Part shown: piece by piece, positions 1-7,353 of the stretch | Numbering within the stretch: position 1 is the stretch's first letter | Layout: the number at the start of each line of letters is the position of its first letter | Assembly: GCA_049976445.1 (NCBI GenBank) | Contig: JBMFIF010000017.1 | Coordinates: forward strand, 1-29,758 | Direction of reading: 5' to 3' | DNA length: 29,758 nucleotides | Source: JAVZOV01 sp049976445 | Lineage (GTDB): Archaea; Thermoproteota; Thermoprotei; Gearchaeales; WAQG01 | Translations under genes and position numbers: made by a program | The notes under the pieces: generated by a model | What the model was told of the DNA's origin: nothing | Databases searched by the model: none | The model's input: only the letters and a program-made list of their open reading frames with translations

Positions 1-57
1 AGGAGTGTTGAGCTTTTCGTGAACCTCTTCACTTATTGGTATGTGAATTGGAGGTGA
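1..57 (+). CDS. C-terminal tail of an unidentified protein, cut by the window edge
   Basis: The frame that begins at base 1 stays open for 18 codons and stops at TGA 55-57. The tail is rich in aromatic residues (…LFTYWYVNWR). It vaguely resembles the C-termini of DDE transposases, but it is too short to assign. It ends before the promoter of the flavoprotein operon. Seen: an open frame with no start in the window. The transposase reading is only a guess. Confidence 0.2.
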   Translation, partial: RSVELFVNLFTYWYVNWR

Positions 58-83
58 TGTCTTATGTGGACAGTCTCAGTGCG

Positions 84-99
84 AAAAATATATTTTATA
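84..99 (+). promoter_or_regulatory. TATA-box promoter of the hydroxy-acid oxidation operon
   Basis: An A/T box (AAATATATTTTA core) follows a short GCGAAAA stretch that could act as BRE. Its centre is about 26 nt upstream of position 118, which would give a leader of roughly 14 nt before the TTG start at 132. The three following genes lack clear boxes of their own. Confidence 0.5.
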
Positions 100-131
100 G
101 ACAGAGACATTACTAGATTAGGTTGATTAAT

Positions 132-1565
132 TTGGTTAAAAGAAATGATATTATTAATGATTTACGAAGGATCGTTGGAAATGAAAATGTGGAGGATGAT
201 GAATTGATAATTAGGCTCTATGTTAAAAATGCAGTCTATATGGAGGGTTCTGCAGTAGCTATAGTTTTTCCACGATCTGCTGAAGATGTATCCAAGATTG
301 TAAAATATTGTTATAAAAATGATGTAAAGATTTATCCTCAGGGTTCTGCTAGTGAGATTGTAGGCTCATCGACACCAGCTGAAAATGGTGTTGTATTAAG
401 TTTAGAAAGGATGACGAAGATTAAAGAGATTAATATTATAGATTCTTATGTGATCGTTGAACCTGGATTAAGATTGTTTGAATTGAATCAGCAATTAGCA
501 AAATATGGTTATATTTTTCCGATAGATCCTGCGTCAGTTAAGTCAGCTTCTGTAGGTGGCGCTATTAATAGTGGTTCTGGTGGAATGATGGGGGCCAAAT
601 ATGGTACAATGAAGGATTGGGTATTAGGGTTAGAATTTGTTTTACCTGACGAAAATGGGACTATTCTTCGTTTGGGATCAAAAACGACGAAATATAGACA
701 GGGTTATGATATTATTAGGTTGATTGTTGGCAGTGAAGGTACCTTAGCGATAGTTACAGAGGCGATTCTAAAAATAATACCATTGCCTGAGAATGTTATT
801 ACTATAGCAGGTTTCTTTTCAGAGCTTAAGGATTTAATAGAAACTGTCATCGATATAAAAAAGAGTAGAATTGATGTGCTCATAATGGAGTTTGTTGATG
901 ATAAGAGCGTAAAGATTGCGTCTGAAGTTATGGGTTCGAAGATAAAAGGTAGTGGACATTATTTAGTAACTAGTGTTGCTGTTGCACCAGAGGCTTCTGA
1001 AAGAGTATTGTCTGCTTTGGAAAGTATATATATATCCCATGGTGCAAATTATATTTATAAGTCTAGAAATCAAGATGAAACAGAAAAGATGGGTCTCTTT
1101 GATATTAGGAGAAATTATTATCCAGCATCAATTAAATTAGCATCAGAAACTCGTAAAGATCCCATGAGCAGATCATTAGTGTACGTTGAAGATATTTCTG
1201 TTCCTCCTTCAAAACTTGTTGATGCCGTTAATAGGCTAAGAAATTTAGAGAACAAATTTAATATACCCATGACATTGGGTGGTCATATTAGTGATGGCAA
1301 TATTCATCCTGTTATTTGGGTTGAAGAAAAAGATAAAAATAAACTTAATGCTCTTCATGAAATGGTCAGAGAAATTATGAAGATAGGTATTGAGTTAGGT
1401 GGTACGATGAGTTCAGAACATGGAATTGGGAAAACAAAAAAGGAAGGATTAGTTATGGAATTAGAAAGTAAAGGAAGTACAAAAGCTTTAGAATTAATGA
1501 AAGAAATTAAGAAAATTTTTGATCCTAAGAATATTCTAAATCCAGATAAAGTATTTCTAAGGTGA
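132..1565 (+). CDS. FAD-linked oxidase, D-lactate/glycolate dehydrogenase type (GlcD family)
   Basis: This is probably the flavoprotein that oxidises a 2-hydroxy acid (D-lactate, glycolate or similar) to the 2-oxo acid and passes electrons to the iron-sulfur proteins encoded next. The N-terminal half (about residues 35-220) is a PCMH-type FAD-binding domain, with VFPRSAEDVSKIV, a Gly-rich GGAINSGSGG segment and a VGSEGTLAIVTEA segment. The C-terminal half is the FAD-oxidase C domain, with GGHISDGNIHP and SSEHGIGKTKK, which carry the family's conserved histidines, and it ends in the usual FDPKNILNPDK. The length (about 477 aa) is normal for GlcD. The frame opens at TTG 123, but AGGTTGAT at 120-127 sits correctly for TTG 132. 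The stop overlaps the ribosome-binding site of the next gene. The substrate cannot be told from sequence. Confidence 0.88.
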   Translation: MVKRNDIINDLRRIVGNENVEDDELIIRLYVKNAVYMEGSAVAIVFPRSAEDVSKIVKYCYKNDVKIYPQGSASEIVGSSTPAENGVVLSLERMTKIKEINIIDSYVIVEPGLRLFELNQQLAKYGYIFPIDPASVKSASVGGAINSGSGGMMGAKYGTMKDWVLGLEFVLPDENGTILRLGSKTTKYRQGYDIIRLIVGSEGTLAIVTEAILKIIPLPENVITIAGFFSELKDLIETVIDIKKSRIDVLIMEFVDDKSVKIASEVMGSKIKGSGHYLVTSVAVAPEASERVLSALESIYISHGANYIYKSRNQDETEKMGLFDIRRNYYPASIKLASETRKDPMSRSLVYVEDISVPPSKLVDAVNRLRNLENKFNIPMTLGGHISDGNIHPVIWVEEKDKNKLNALHEMVREIMKIGIELGGTMSSEHGIGKTKKEGLVMELESKGSTKALELMKEIKKIFDPKNILNPDKVFLR

Positions 1566-1571
1566 TCAATT

Positions 1572-1883
1572 GTGTCAGAAGAGGTCATATTGAAAAAAGA
1601 GATGTTCATGAAAGAGCTTTTGAAATGCTCCTTTTGTGGATTTTGTGAGTGGACATGCCCTACATTAAAAGTTAATGAATCTAGATTATATGGACCTAGA
1701 GGAAGAGTTAATATTATCATATTTGCATTAAAAGATAATATTTGGACTGATGCAGGTTTAAATTCTATTTTTAGTTGCTTATTATGCGGAGCTTGTAACA
1801 CACAGTGTCCTGCAGGAATCAAGATAGATAAATTTATAAGATTGTTTAGAAGATATCTAACATATAATGGTTTTAAAATTTAG
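1572..1883 (+). CDS. Small 2x[4Fe-4S] ferredoxin-like protein, equivalent to the N-terminus of GlcF
   Basis: This is an electron-transfer subunit of 103 aa. It has two CxxCxxCxxxCP clusters (CSFCGFCEWTCP near residue 19 and CLLCGACNTQCP near residue 66), separated by a YGPRGRV segment that matches the 'SPRGR' spacer of glycolate-oxidase iron-sulfur subunits (GlcF). In GlcF this domain is fused to CCG domains. Here it is a separate gene and the CCG part follows as its own gene. GTG is the start, with AGGTGAT 5 nt upstream overlapping the flavoprotein stop. It probably links the flavin of the upstream oxidase to the downstream Hdr-like proteins. Confidence 0.85.
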   Translation: MSEEVILKKEMFMKELLKCSFCGFCEWTCPTLKVNESRLYGPRGRVNIIIFALKDNIWTDAGLNSIFSCLLCGACNTQCPAGIKIDKFIRLFRRYLTYNGFKI

Positions 1884-1892
1884 GTGATAAGA

Positions 1893-2843
1893 GTGCCTCT
1901 GCCTGTAAAAGATGTTTTAAAAATGATTGCTGATAATACTAAAAAATATGGTATGCCATTTCCAATTCCTAAAGAAGTTATTTATAAATGGACTGAAGGA
2001 TTAGATTTGCCAAAAGGTGGTGATACAGTATTATTTACGGGGCTTCTCTATCAAATGATTCCTTATATTAATACTTCAATAAAATATTTGGAGTCTGTAG
2101 AAGAAAGTAAGTATCTTAGTGTTTTAATGAGAGCTGGAGGAATAGTAAATGTGATGAGTAAATTACTTTTGAGGGCTTCAGAGGAAGAGCTTAAAGAGCA
2201 ATATGAAGTATTGAGAGGAATTGCGAGGCTTTTAAAAAAGATAGGTGTTCAATTCGGTTATTTATATGAAAATGACATGTATTCTGGCGTGTTACTTTAT
2301 GATATGGGGTTAGATGATGATTTTAGGGAATATGCTATGATGGTTTATGACAAATTAAAATCATTAAGTGTAAAGACGCTCATCACTATTGATCCACATA
2401 CTACATATATGATGAGAGAAGTTTATAAGAATGTTATACCTGGTTATGATTTGACTGTTAAGAATTATCTGGAAATACTTGTGAATTCAAGTATTAATCC
2501 GACTAAAATCTTAAAAACGAATGTGACATTACATGATCCATGTTACTATGCAAGGTATTTAAAAATCATTGATGAACCTCGTAGGCTCTTAGAAAAAGGT
2601 GGTATTAGTATTATAGAGCCTGATAGAAATAGAGAGTTAACATTTTGTTGTGGCGGTCCTATAGAATCGATAACACCTGGATTATCTAAGCGCGTAGCAC
2701 AATTAAGAATAAGTGAATTATCTACTGCAAATAAGAACATTATTACAATGTGTCCAATATGTTATGCAAATTTATCTAGAGTGAAGTCAAGAGATATCGT
2801 TATTAAAGATATTTCTCATTATCTTTATACAATATATGGATGA
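1893..2843 (+). CDS. CCG-domain protein (GlcF C-terminal / LutA / HdrB-D-like)
   Basis: This protein of about 316 aa contains one clear CCG cysteine-rich domain in its C-terminal third: DPCYYAR, then FCCGGP, then CPICYANL. Such domains bind an unusual iron-sulfur cluster or accept electrons in HdrB/D, GlcF and LutA. The N-terminal half looks like a second CCG domain that has lost its cysteines: its counterpart positions read DTVLFTGLLYQ and TIDPHTTYMM. Only one cluster site is therefore likely. The frame opens at GTG 1884, but AGGTGAT at 1882-1888 positions GTG 1893 as the start. The stop overlaps the region before the LutB-like gene. This is probably the partner of the preceding ferredoxin, the two together replacing one GlcF. 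Confidence 0.8.
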   Translation: MPLPVKDVLKMIADNTKKYGMPFPIPKEVIYKWTEGLDLPKGGDTVLFTGLLYQMIPYINTSIKYLESVEESKYLSVLMRAGGIVNVMSKLLLRASEEELKEQYEVLRGIARLLKKIGVQFGYLYENDMYSGVLLYDMGLDDDFREYAMMVYDKLKSLSVKTLITIDPHTTYMMREVYKNVIPGYDLTVKNYLEILVNSSINPTKILKTNVTLHDPCYYARYLKIIDEPRRLLEKGGISIIEPDRNRELTFCCGGPIESITPGLSKRVAQLRISELSTANKNIITMCPICYANLSRVKSRDIVIKDISHYLYTIYG

Positions 2844-2848
2844 TGCTT

Positions 2849-4048
2849 ATGAAAGAGATTGATACGATACTTAAAGAGATTTATATTGCACTTAATGATC
2901 AATCGCTGCAATCTGGTTTGCAAAGAACACTCAAGAACCTTTTACCGGCATCTTATAGAGTATTAAAACGCTGGCCTTATTTAATTAAACTCGCTGATGA
3001 AGTAAGAAGAATAAGAGAGGAAACTTTAAAAAATTTGGATTATTACATAGATGAAACTATTAAAAATGTGGAGTCAATTCACGGGAAAGGGTATTTTGCT
3101 AAGGATAGGTATGAGGCTATTAAAATAATCGATGAAATTATTGGTAATGATAAAAAGCTTATAGTTAAAACTAAATCTATGGTAACTGAAGAGTTAAAAA
3201 TACGCGAACACTTAATCGAAAAAGGTCATATTGTTTATGAAACAGATTTAGGCGAATTTTTAATACAAATATCTAAAGATAAACCTATGCATGCAATAGC
3301 TCCAGCAATACATATATCTAAAGAAAAAGCAGTTAAACTCCTTAAAAGTATAGGATGCCATGTTTCAGAAGAGATGTCATACGAAGATATAGTTAAAGGT
3401 GTAAGAGTATTCTTAAGAGAGAAATTTATAAATGCTGATATAGGTATTAGTGGAGCAAACGTAGTTGCAGCAGATTCAGGCGCTACTATTCTTATATCAA
3501 ACGAGGGAAATATTCGACTTTCTACAATTCTACCACCAATACATATTGCAATTGCTAGTATAGAAAAAATCGTGCCCACTATAAATGATGCTTATAAACA
3601 AGCACTTGTGCAGGCTGGTTATGCAGGATTGTATCCTCCAACATATTTATCTTTAACAGCCGGCCCAAGTAGTACTGCTGACATAGAATATTATCGTGTA
3701 TATGGCGTGCATGGTCCTAGAGAATTCCATTTGATATTATATGATGGAGGGAGATCTAATGCGATTAAAAACCAATATTTATGGGAACAACTTTTGTGTA
3801 TCAAATGTGGCAGATGTCAAGCAGAATGTCCAATCTGGAATTTAGTAGCAAATGTCTGGGGTGGTAATGTGTATGGAGGTCCTATGGGCATTATATGGAC
3901 AGCGATAACAGAAGATATTGAGACCGCTGCACAATTATCATTACTATGCTTAGGATGTGGAAGATGTAAAGAAGTATGTCCAATGAAAATAAACATGCCA
4001 AGCATTATTCGTCATCTTAAAACACACGTCAGCAAACCAGAAACATGA
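2849..4048 (+). CDS. LutB-like LUD-domain iron-sulfur protein
   Basis: This protein (about 399 aa) has a LUD (lactate utilisation, formerly DUF162) domain over roughly residues 60-290. A two-cluster ferredoxin domain follows: CIKCGRCQAECP, a GGNVYGGPMG segment typical of LutB between the clusters, then CLGCGRCKEVCP. LutB and LldF work with a CCG protein in quinone- or electron-carrier-linked lactate oxidation. Here the same pair sits behind a GlcD-type oxidase. ATG 2840 overlaps the previous stop, but GGATGAT at 2838-2844 fits ATG 2849 better. It is the last gene of the operon. LutC is not present in the window. Confidence 0.85.
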   Translation: MKEIDTILKEIYIALNDQSLQSGLQRTLKNLLPASYRVLKRWPYLIKLADEVRRIREETLKNLDYYIDETIKNVESIHGKGYFAKDRYEAIKIIDEIIGNDKKLIVKTKSMVTEELKIREHLIEKGHIVYETDLGEFLIQISKDKPMHAIAPAIHISKEKAVKLLKSIGCHVSEEMSYEDIVKGVRVFLREKFINADIGISGANVVAADSGATILISNEGNIRLSTILPPIHIAIASIEKIVPTINDAYKQALVQAGYAGLYPPTYLSLTAGPSSTADIEYYRVYGVHGPREFHLILYDGGRSNAIKNQYLWEQLLCIKCGRCQAECPIWNLVANVWGGNVYGGPMGIIWTAITEDIETAAQLSLLCLGCGRCKEVCPMKINMPSIIRHLKTHVSKPET

Positions 4049-4315
4049 ACTGATCATCTCACCTAATGTTCAATCTCAATATTAGAAGATATTATTAGAT
4101 TTCTATTGTGGATTATGTTGTTTTCTTGTGCTAGTTTTTTAGGTTTTTTGCGGTGTTTTTTGTGATTATTAGTATGATTTAAGTATTTTATCGATGGTTC
4201 TCTACCATACTTTTCTTTAACTATGTTAACCTTGGGTAGTCTTTGCATGTCATGTTAAAGTTTAAGCGTTCTGTAAATAGTTGTGTAAAGGGGATTTTAT
4301 CATGACAAGTTGAGA
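4049..4315. other. Intergenic stretch with no convincing gene
   Basis: The stretch is AT-rich (267 nt). A minus-strand open frame at 4063-4248 would encode a 61-aa, very Lys/His/Asn-rich peptide whose first 25 residues look protein-like (VNIVKEKYGREPSIKYL). It could be the relic of a DNA-binding or transposase N-terminus. I see no start signal and cannot support it as a gene. Confidence 0.4.
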
Positions 4316-4706
4316 CTACCTAACCTTGCGTAGGAGTTTGTTGATCTCATCAACACTCTCGGCATACGCTGTGATCTCGCCAACGATTAACGAGTTTTCT
4401 GAAAAGATATTAACCTCCTCATTATCGATAGTAACCTTCATCAACCTACCATCCTTCGGTAACACACCAATACTCCTCAAATACCTAGAGAGGAACCTTC
4501 TCACAAAACTCTCAAACGTAGCACCTGCAAACTTACCCAACTCACCAAAACCAGTGATCATAGCATTCCGTAAACCATCAACACCCCTCTCCAACCTACC
4601 AACCCTAACCTCCAACCCACGTCCTAAGTAGCCTGCGACAGTGTAGCGGAACTCTACCCCTCTCAAGCAGGTTTAAGAACTCCCTCTTCAGGTCTACACT
4701 CATCAT
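4316..4706 (-). pseudogene. Frameshifted, truncated DUF3782-like (PD-(D/E)XK nuclease-related) gene
   Basis: The long open part (TTG 4666 to TAG 4316) contains FAGATFESFVRRFL and then VNIFSENSLIVGEITAYAES. The latter resembles the degenerate nuclease-like core of a family common in Crenarchaeota (DUF3782/coiled-coil type). The family N-terminus is in another frame: MMSVDLKREFLNLLER starts at ATG 4706. Dropping one G from the run at 4657-4660 joins the two frames into the usual …LLER-VEFRYTVAGYLG. Relatives continue well past the core, but here a TAG ends the gene just after LLRKVR. Base composition is more GC-rich than the neighbours, which suggests transfer. Seen: the frames, the G-run and the stop. 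The family assignment is from memory of its motifs. Confidence 0.6.
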
Positions 4707-4878
4707 GTAATATTCATAGTAAAACAACATACAAACCCAACGCAAAACCCAAAAAGCAAAAATAATTTTGATTCCTGTAATTCTGGTCTCTTATTAAGCG
4801 TTCATTATCTACCGAGATTTCTAACGATTTTTTAAATATTTACTCGGTAAGTTGTTCATCACACTCCCCAATTCACTC

Positions 4879-4941
4879 ACCGTAAAAGCTCACACAGTTG
4901 CTTAGAGATTCACAGCCCTACGGCTCTCGGGAATCTACGGT
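4879..4941. other. Nested inverted repeats, possible structured RNA or IS-end hairpin
   Basis: ACCGT (4879-4883) pairs with ACGGT (4937-4941). AGATTC (4906-4911) pairs with GAATCT (4931-4936). AGCC (4914-4917) pairs with GGCT (4922-4925). The 3' arms of the two outer helices are contiguous, so they could stack. The segment is clearly richer in G+C than its surroundings. No known RNA family was recognised. It may equally be the remnant end of a mobile element. Confidence 0.35.
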
Positions 4942-5311
4942 AACCAAATATGTTAGTTTTCAGAGCTTATATTTCTTTCAGTGCTAAAGAGTGTTTAAAA
5001 GCAATAAACTACCTTAAAAATATCAACAAGAGAGAAACAGCTTTATAAGTGCGGAGTTTATTATTTTTTAAGGCTTTAAAGTAATTTATAAAATATATTA
5101 ACGAATTTTTAGGTTTCTATAGGAGTTTCTATAATTAAACTCAAAGTTAGAAGAATTTTAAACATTTTTAACATTAATGTTGAGGTTTCTACAATGAACC
5201 CAATAAACTGTGAGGAAGATAAGAAAAAGCGATTAATATCGATATGGTATAAATCATTATGAAAATTTACTCTATAATATGATTAGTTCATTATTTGATT
5301 GTGACGTTAAA

Positions 5312-5324
5312 TATTTATTTAAAA
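5312..5324 (+). promoter_or_regulatory. TATA box of the HAD phosphatase gene
   Basis: TATTTATTTAAAA is centred about 30 nt before ATG 5349. There is no spaced ribosome-binding site, so the mRNA is probably leaderless or nearly so. Confidence 0.45.
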
Positions 5325-5348
5325 TGTTATTATTGCACATAGATTAGG

Positions 5349-5993
5349 ATGATAAAAGGAATAGTGTTTGATTTGGATGGAACATTATGGGATAGTGTTG
5401 ACCTACTTGCGAGTGCTTGGGTTGAAACGTTAAAGTTAATGGGTTATAATGTTAGCAAGGATGATATAAGGCCATTAATTGGACTTAATGGGAGAGAGAT
5501 AGCTAGAAGGGTTGCAGGTGAAGATGCTGTATCTAAGTTTTTGCAGCATTTAGATTTCTTTGATAAGTATATTATATTGCATTTTAATGAAGCACCACTT
5601 TTTAATGGTACTATGGAAACTTTATCAGAACTTAGAAAGAGGGGGATTAAAATTGGACTTGCAACTTCAACGCCAAGGCGTAGGCTTGAAGTGATACTTG
5701 ATTATTATAAGATAAGACAATTCTTTGATACTACTGTTGCGGGTGATGAGGTTTTATATAGTAAGCCTGATCCTTCAATATATTTGAAGGCATTTGGTCA
5801 ATTAGATGTTGAGCCCAAGAATGGTATGGTCGTAGGTGATACTGAGTATGATATAATACCTGCAAAAAAGATAGGTGCATTTTCTGTCTTGATTGTTAAC
5901 GATAAGAGCAGAAATGTTGATAAAAAACCTGATTTCATAGTGAATAAATTGAATGAGATTATAGAACTTATTGATAATTTAAATAAAATTTAG
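5349..5993 (+). CDS. HAD-superfamily phosphatase, phosphoglycolate-phosphatase-like
   Basis: This 214-aa protein has the four HAD motifs: DLDGTLWDS (catalytic aspartates, residue 8 on), ATSTP (motif II, about 100), SKPDPSIY (motif III lysine, about 138) and VVGDTEYDI (motif IV, about 158). A helical cap lies between motifs I and II, as in Gph/PGP and beta-phosphoglucomutase relatives. It hydrolyses a small phosphoester. Phosphoglycolate is an attractive guess because an oxidase that could take glycolate lies upstream, but the two are not in one operon. The 3' end overlaps the convergent wHTH gene by 4 nt. Confidence 0.85.
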   Translation: MIKGIVFDLDGTLWDSVDLLASAWVETLKLMGYNVSKDDIRPLIGLNGREIARRVAGEDAVSKFLQHLDFFDKYIILHFNEAPLFNGTMETLSELRKRGIKIGLATSTPRRRLEVILDYYKIRQFFDTTVAGDEVLYSKPDPSIYLKAFGQLDVEPKNGMVVGDTEYDIIPAKKIGAFSVLIVNDKSRNVDKKPDFIVNKLNEIIELIDNLNKI

Positions 5994-6445
5994 ATTTCTT
6001 TAAGTAATTGTTCGATTATGTTCCTTATTTTGTTTAATTTTTCATTTAGTGCTTTATTTTGTCTCTTTAACTCTTCGTTTTGCCTCTTTAATTCATCAAA
6101 TTGTTGAGATGCTAGAGGGAGCTGCAGTTCTAACGTTCCACTTTTCAATAATTTTTCATACGTCTCTCTAATTATTTTTCCGGCTTCTGTTTTTCCAGCC
6201 AAATGATTTCTTATGGTTGTCTCTGTTCTTCCTAATTCCTCTGCTATTTTTGATATAGAAAGGCCTCCACGCTCACGTGCTAAGGCTCCAGCAGCGATAA
6301 TCAATGAATCTAACCATGTAACCTTATCTTCTGCTATTTTTATGCTCTCTAGTACATCGGATCTGAACAATGTGCCTAGGATTAGTGCTAATTCAAGCTT
6401 TCTTATATTTTCTTTTCCGATTGGTTTTAAAGGTATTTCACTCAT
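5990..6445 (-). CDS. HTH regulator with C-terminal coiled coil, partner of the KaiC-like gene
   Basis: This protein (about 151 aa) has a central helix-turn-helix (LSISKIAEELGRTETTIRNHL, about residues 76-96). It ends in a heptad-like coiled coil built on repeated ELKRQN units, consistent with dimerisation. The frame is open from 6508, but ATG 6445 is the better start: GGAGGTGTT lies 4-5 nt upstream, inside the end of the KaiC gene. The two reading frames overlap by 8 nt (ATGAGTGA), so they are translationally coupled. Archaeal KaiC-like ATPases are often paired with such regulators. The target is unknown. Confidence 0.75.
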   Translation of the reverse strand: MSEIPLKPIGKENIRKLELALILGTLFRSDVLESIKIAEDKVTWLDSLIIAAGALARERGGLSISKIAEELGRTETTIRNHLAGKTEAGKIIRETYEKLLKSGTLELQLPLASQQFDELKRQNEELKRQNKALNEKLNKIRNIIEQLLKEI

Positions 6446-7232
6446 TTTCAACACCTCCTGGGTTAGAGTATTCAGCGATTTTGATAAATTCGCCTCTAGA
6501 TTTAACAATTTTGCTTGGATATACTATTATGCCTTTGTCTGTTATATCAAAGGGTCTTCTATGCAAATCATGTTTTGTTCCTCTCATCTTCCATATCACT
6601 AAAGACCTTACTAGTTCTCCATTTACTTCATCGAGATCTAGCCTTATTATACCATCTACTGCATGTTCTACACCAGGACCACCAAATCCTCTTTCCGCAA
6701 CACTTACTTGAGATACTAGGACTGCAGTAGTTCCTAAACCTGAAAGCACACGCTTAAGTTGCATTAAAGTTGATCTAGCCATTGCTGGTTTTGTTAAATA
6801 GAGTGTAGAAACGGAATCAATAGCTACTCTTTCAGCCTTTGTATCCTTTATGGCTTGTTTTATTACATCTATTAATTCAGCCATATCATCAACGCTTCGT
6901 ACTACATATTTTTCTCTCTTAACAGATTCACCATAACCACCAGTAAATGCGTCGACTATCGCAAAGGTACCTTCTTCTTCATATTTTTTGACATCCCATC
7001 CGAATGTCATCATGTTTCTCTTAATTTGTACAGGATGTTCCTCTAATGCAACTAAGACTCCTGGTTCGTTAATTTTCAATCCATGAAATAAGTATTGATG
7101 ACTAAAAATAGTCTTTCCAGTACCAGGACCACCAGAAAGTAATACAATATTTCGTTTCGGAATACCACCATAAAGGAGTTCATCAAGACCATGAATACCA
7201 GTCTTTACCCTCTCCACACTAGTAACACTCAT
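6438..7232 (-). CDS. KaiC-like RecA-superfamily ATPase (single domain)
   Basis: This protein (about 264 aa) starts with the KaiC/RadA-type lead-in VKTGIHGLDELLYGGIP. Walker A follows (GGPGTGKT), then the acidic EEHP segment that carries the family's catalytic glutamates, and a Walker B strand ending in RVAIDSVSTLYL. The C-terminal part has KMRGTKHDLHRRPFDI, typical of KaiC domains. These archaeal proteins act in signal transduction or regulation, not in a bacterial-type clock. The frame opens at 7259, but GGTGATT before ATG 7232 (MSVTSVERVKTG) marks the likely start. It is the first gene of a two-gene operon with the coupled HTH protein. Confidence 0.88.
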   Translation of the reverse strand: MSVTSVERVKTGIHGLDELLYGGIPKRNIVLLSGGPGTGKTIFSHQYLFHGLKINEPGVLVALEEHPVQIKRNMMTFGWDVKKYEEEGTFAIVDAFTGGYGESVKREKYVVRSVDDMAELIDVIKQAIKDTKAERVAIDSVSTLYLTKPAMARSTLMQLKRVLSGLGTTAVLVSQVSVAERGFGGPGVEHAVDGIIRLDLDEVNGELVRSLVIWKMRGTKHDLHRRPFDITDKGIIVYPSKIVKSRGEFIKIAEYSNPGGVENE

Positions 7233-7262
7233 AAGAATCACCATTAAAAATGAAGACAATTG

Positions 7263-7277
7263 TGATATATAAATTTT
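7263..7277 (-). promoter_or_regulatory. TATA box of the KaiC/HTH operon
   Basis: On the minus strand AAATTTATATATC is centred about 38 nt before ATG 7232, predicting a leader of about 12 nt that still contains GGTGATT. Confidence 0.5.
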
Positions 7278-7353
7278 TCGTTGAAAATACTATTCAAATT
7301 TAATTAATTTACAATCAATCTATCGGTATTAGTTTTATTGATATATAGTTCTT

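Larger units (their letters stand above)
4711..5348. other. Long intergenic region with a GC-rich hairpin and short repeats
   Basis: About 640 nt without a supported gene. It contains a nested hairpin at 4879-4941 (separate entry). It also has the motif (A/G)GTTTCTA(T/C)A at 5112, 5124 (as AGTTTCTATA) and 5182, set in A/T-rich DNA. The last 40 nt hold the promoter of the HAD gene. A 22-codon frame at about 5194 behind a weak GAGGTT is not supported. Confidence 0.4.

Noticed and set aside
4063..4248. 61-aa Lys/His/Asn-rich minus-strand frame
   Set aside because: No ribosome-binding site or promoter and low-complexity content; at best a relic.
5101..5195. GTTTCTATA repeats as a CRISPR-like or iteron array
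   Set aside because: Units are too short, irregularly spaced and only three in number.
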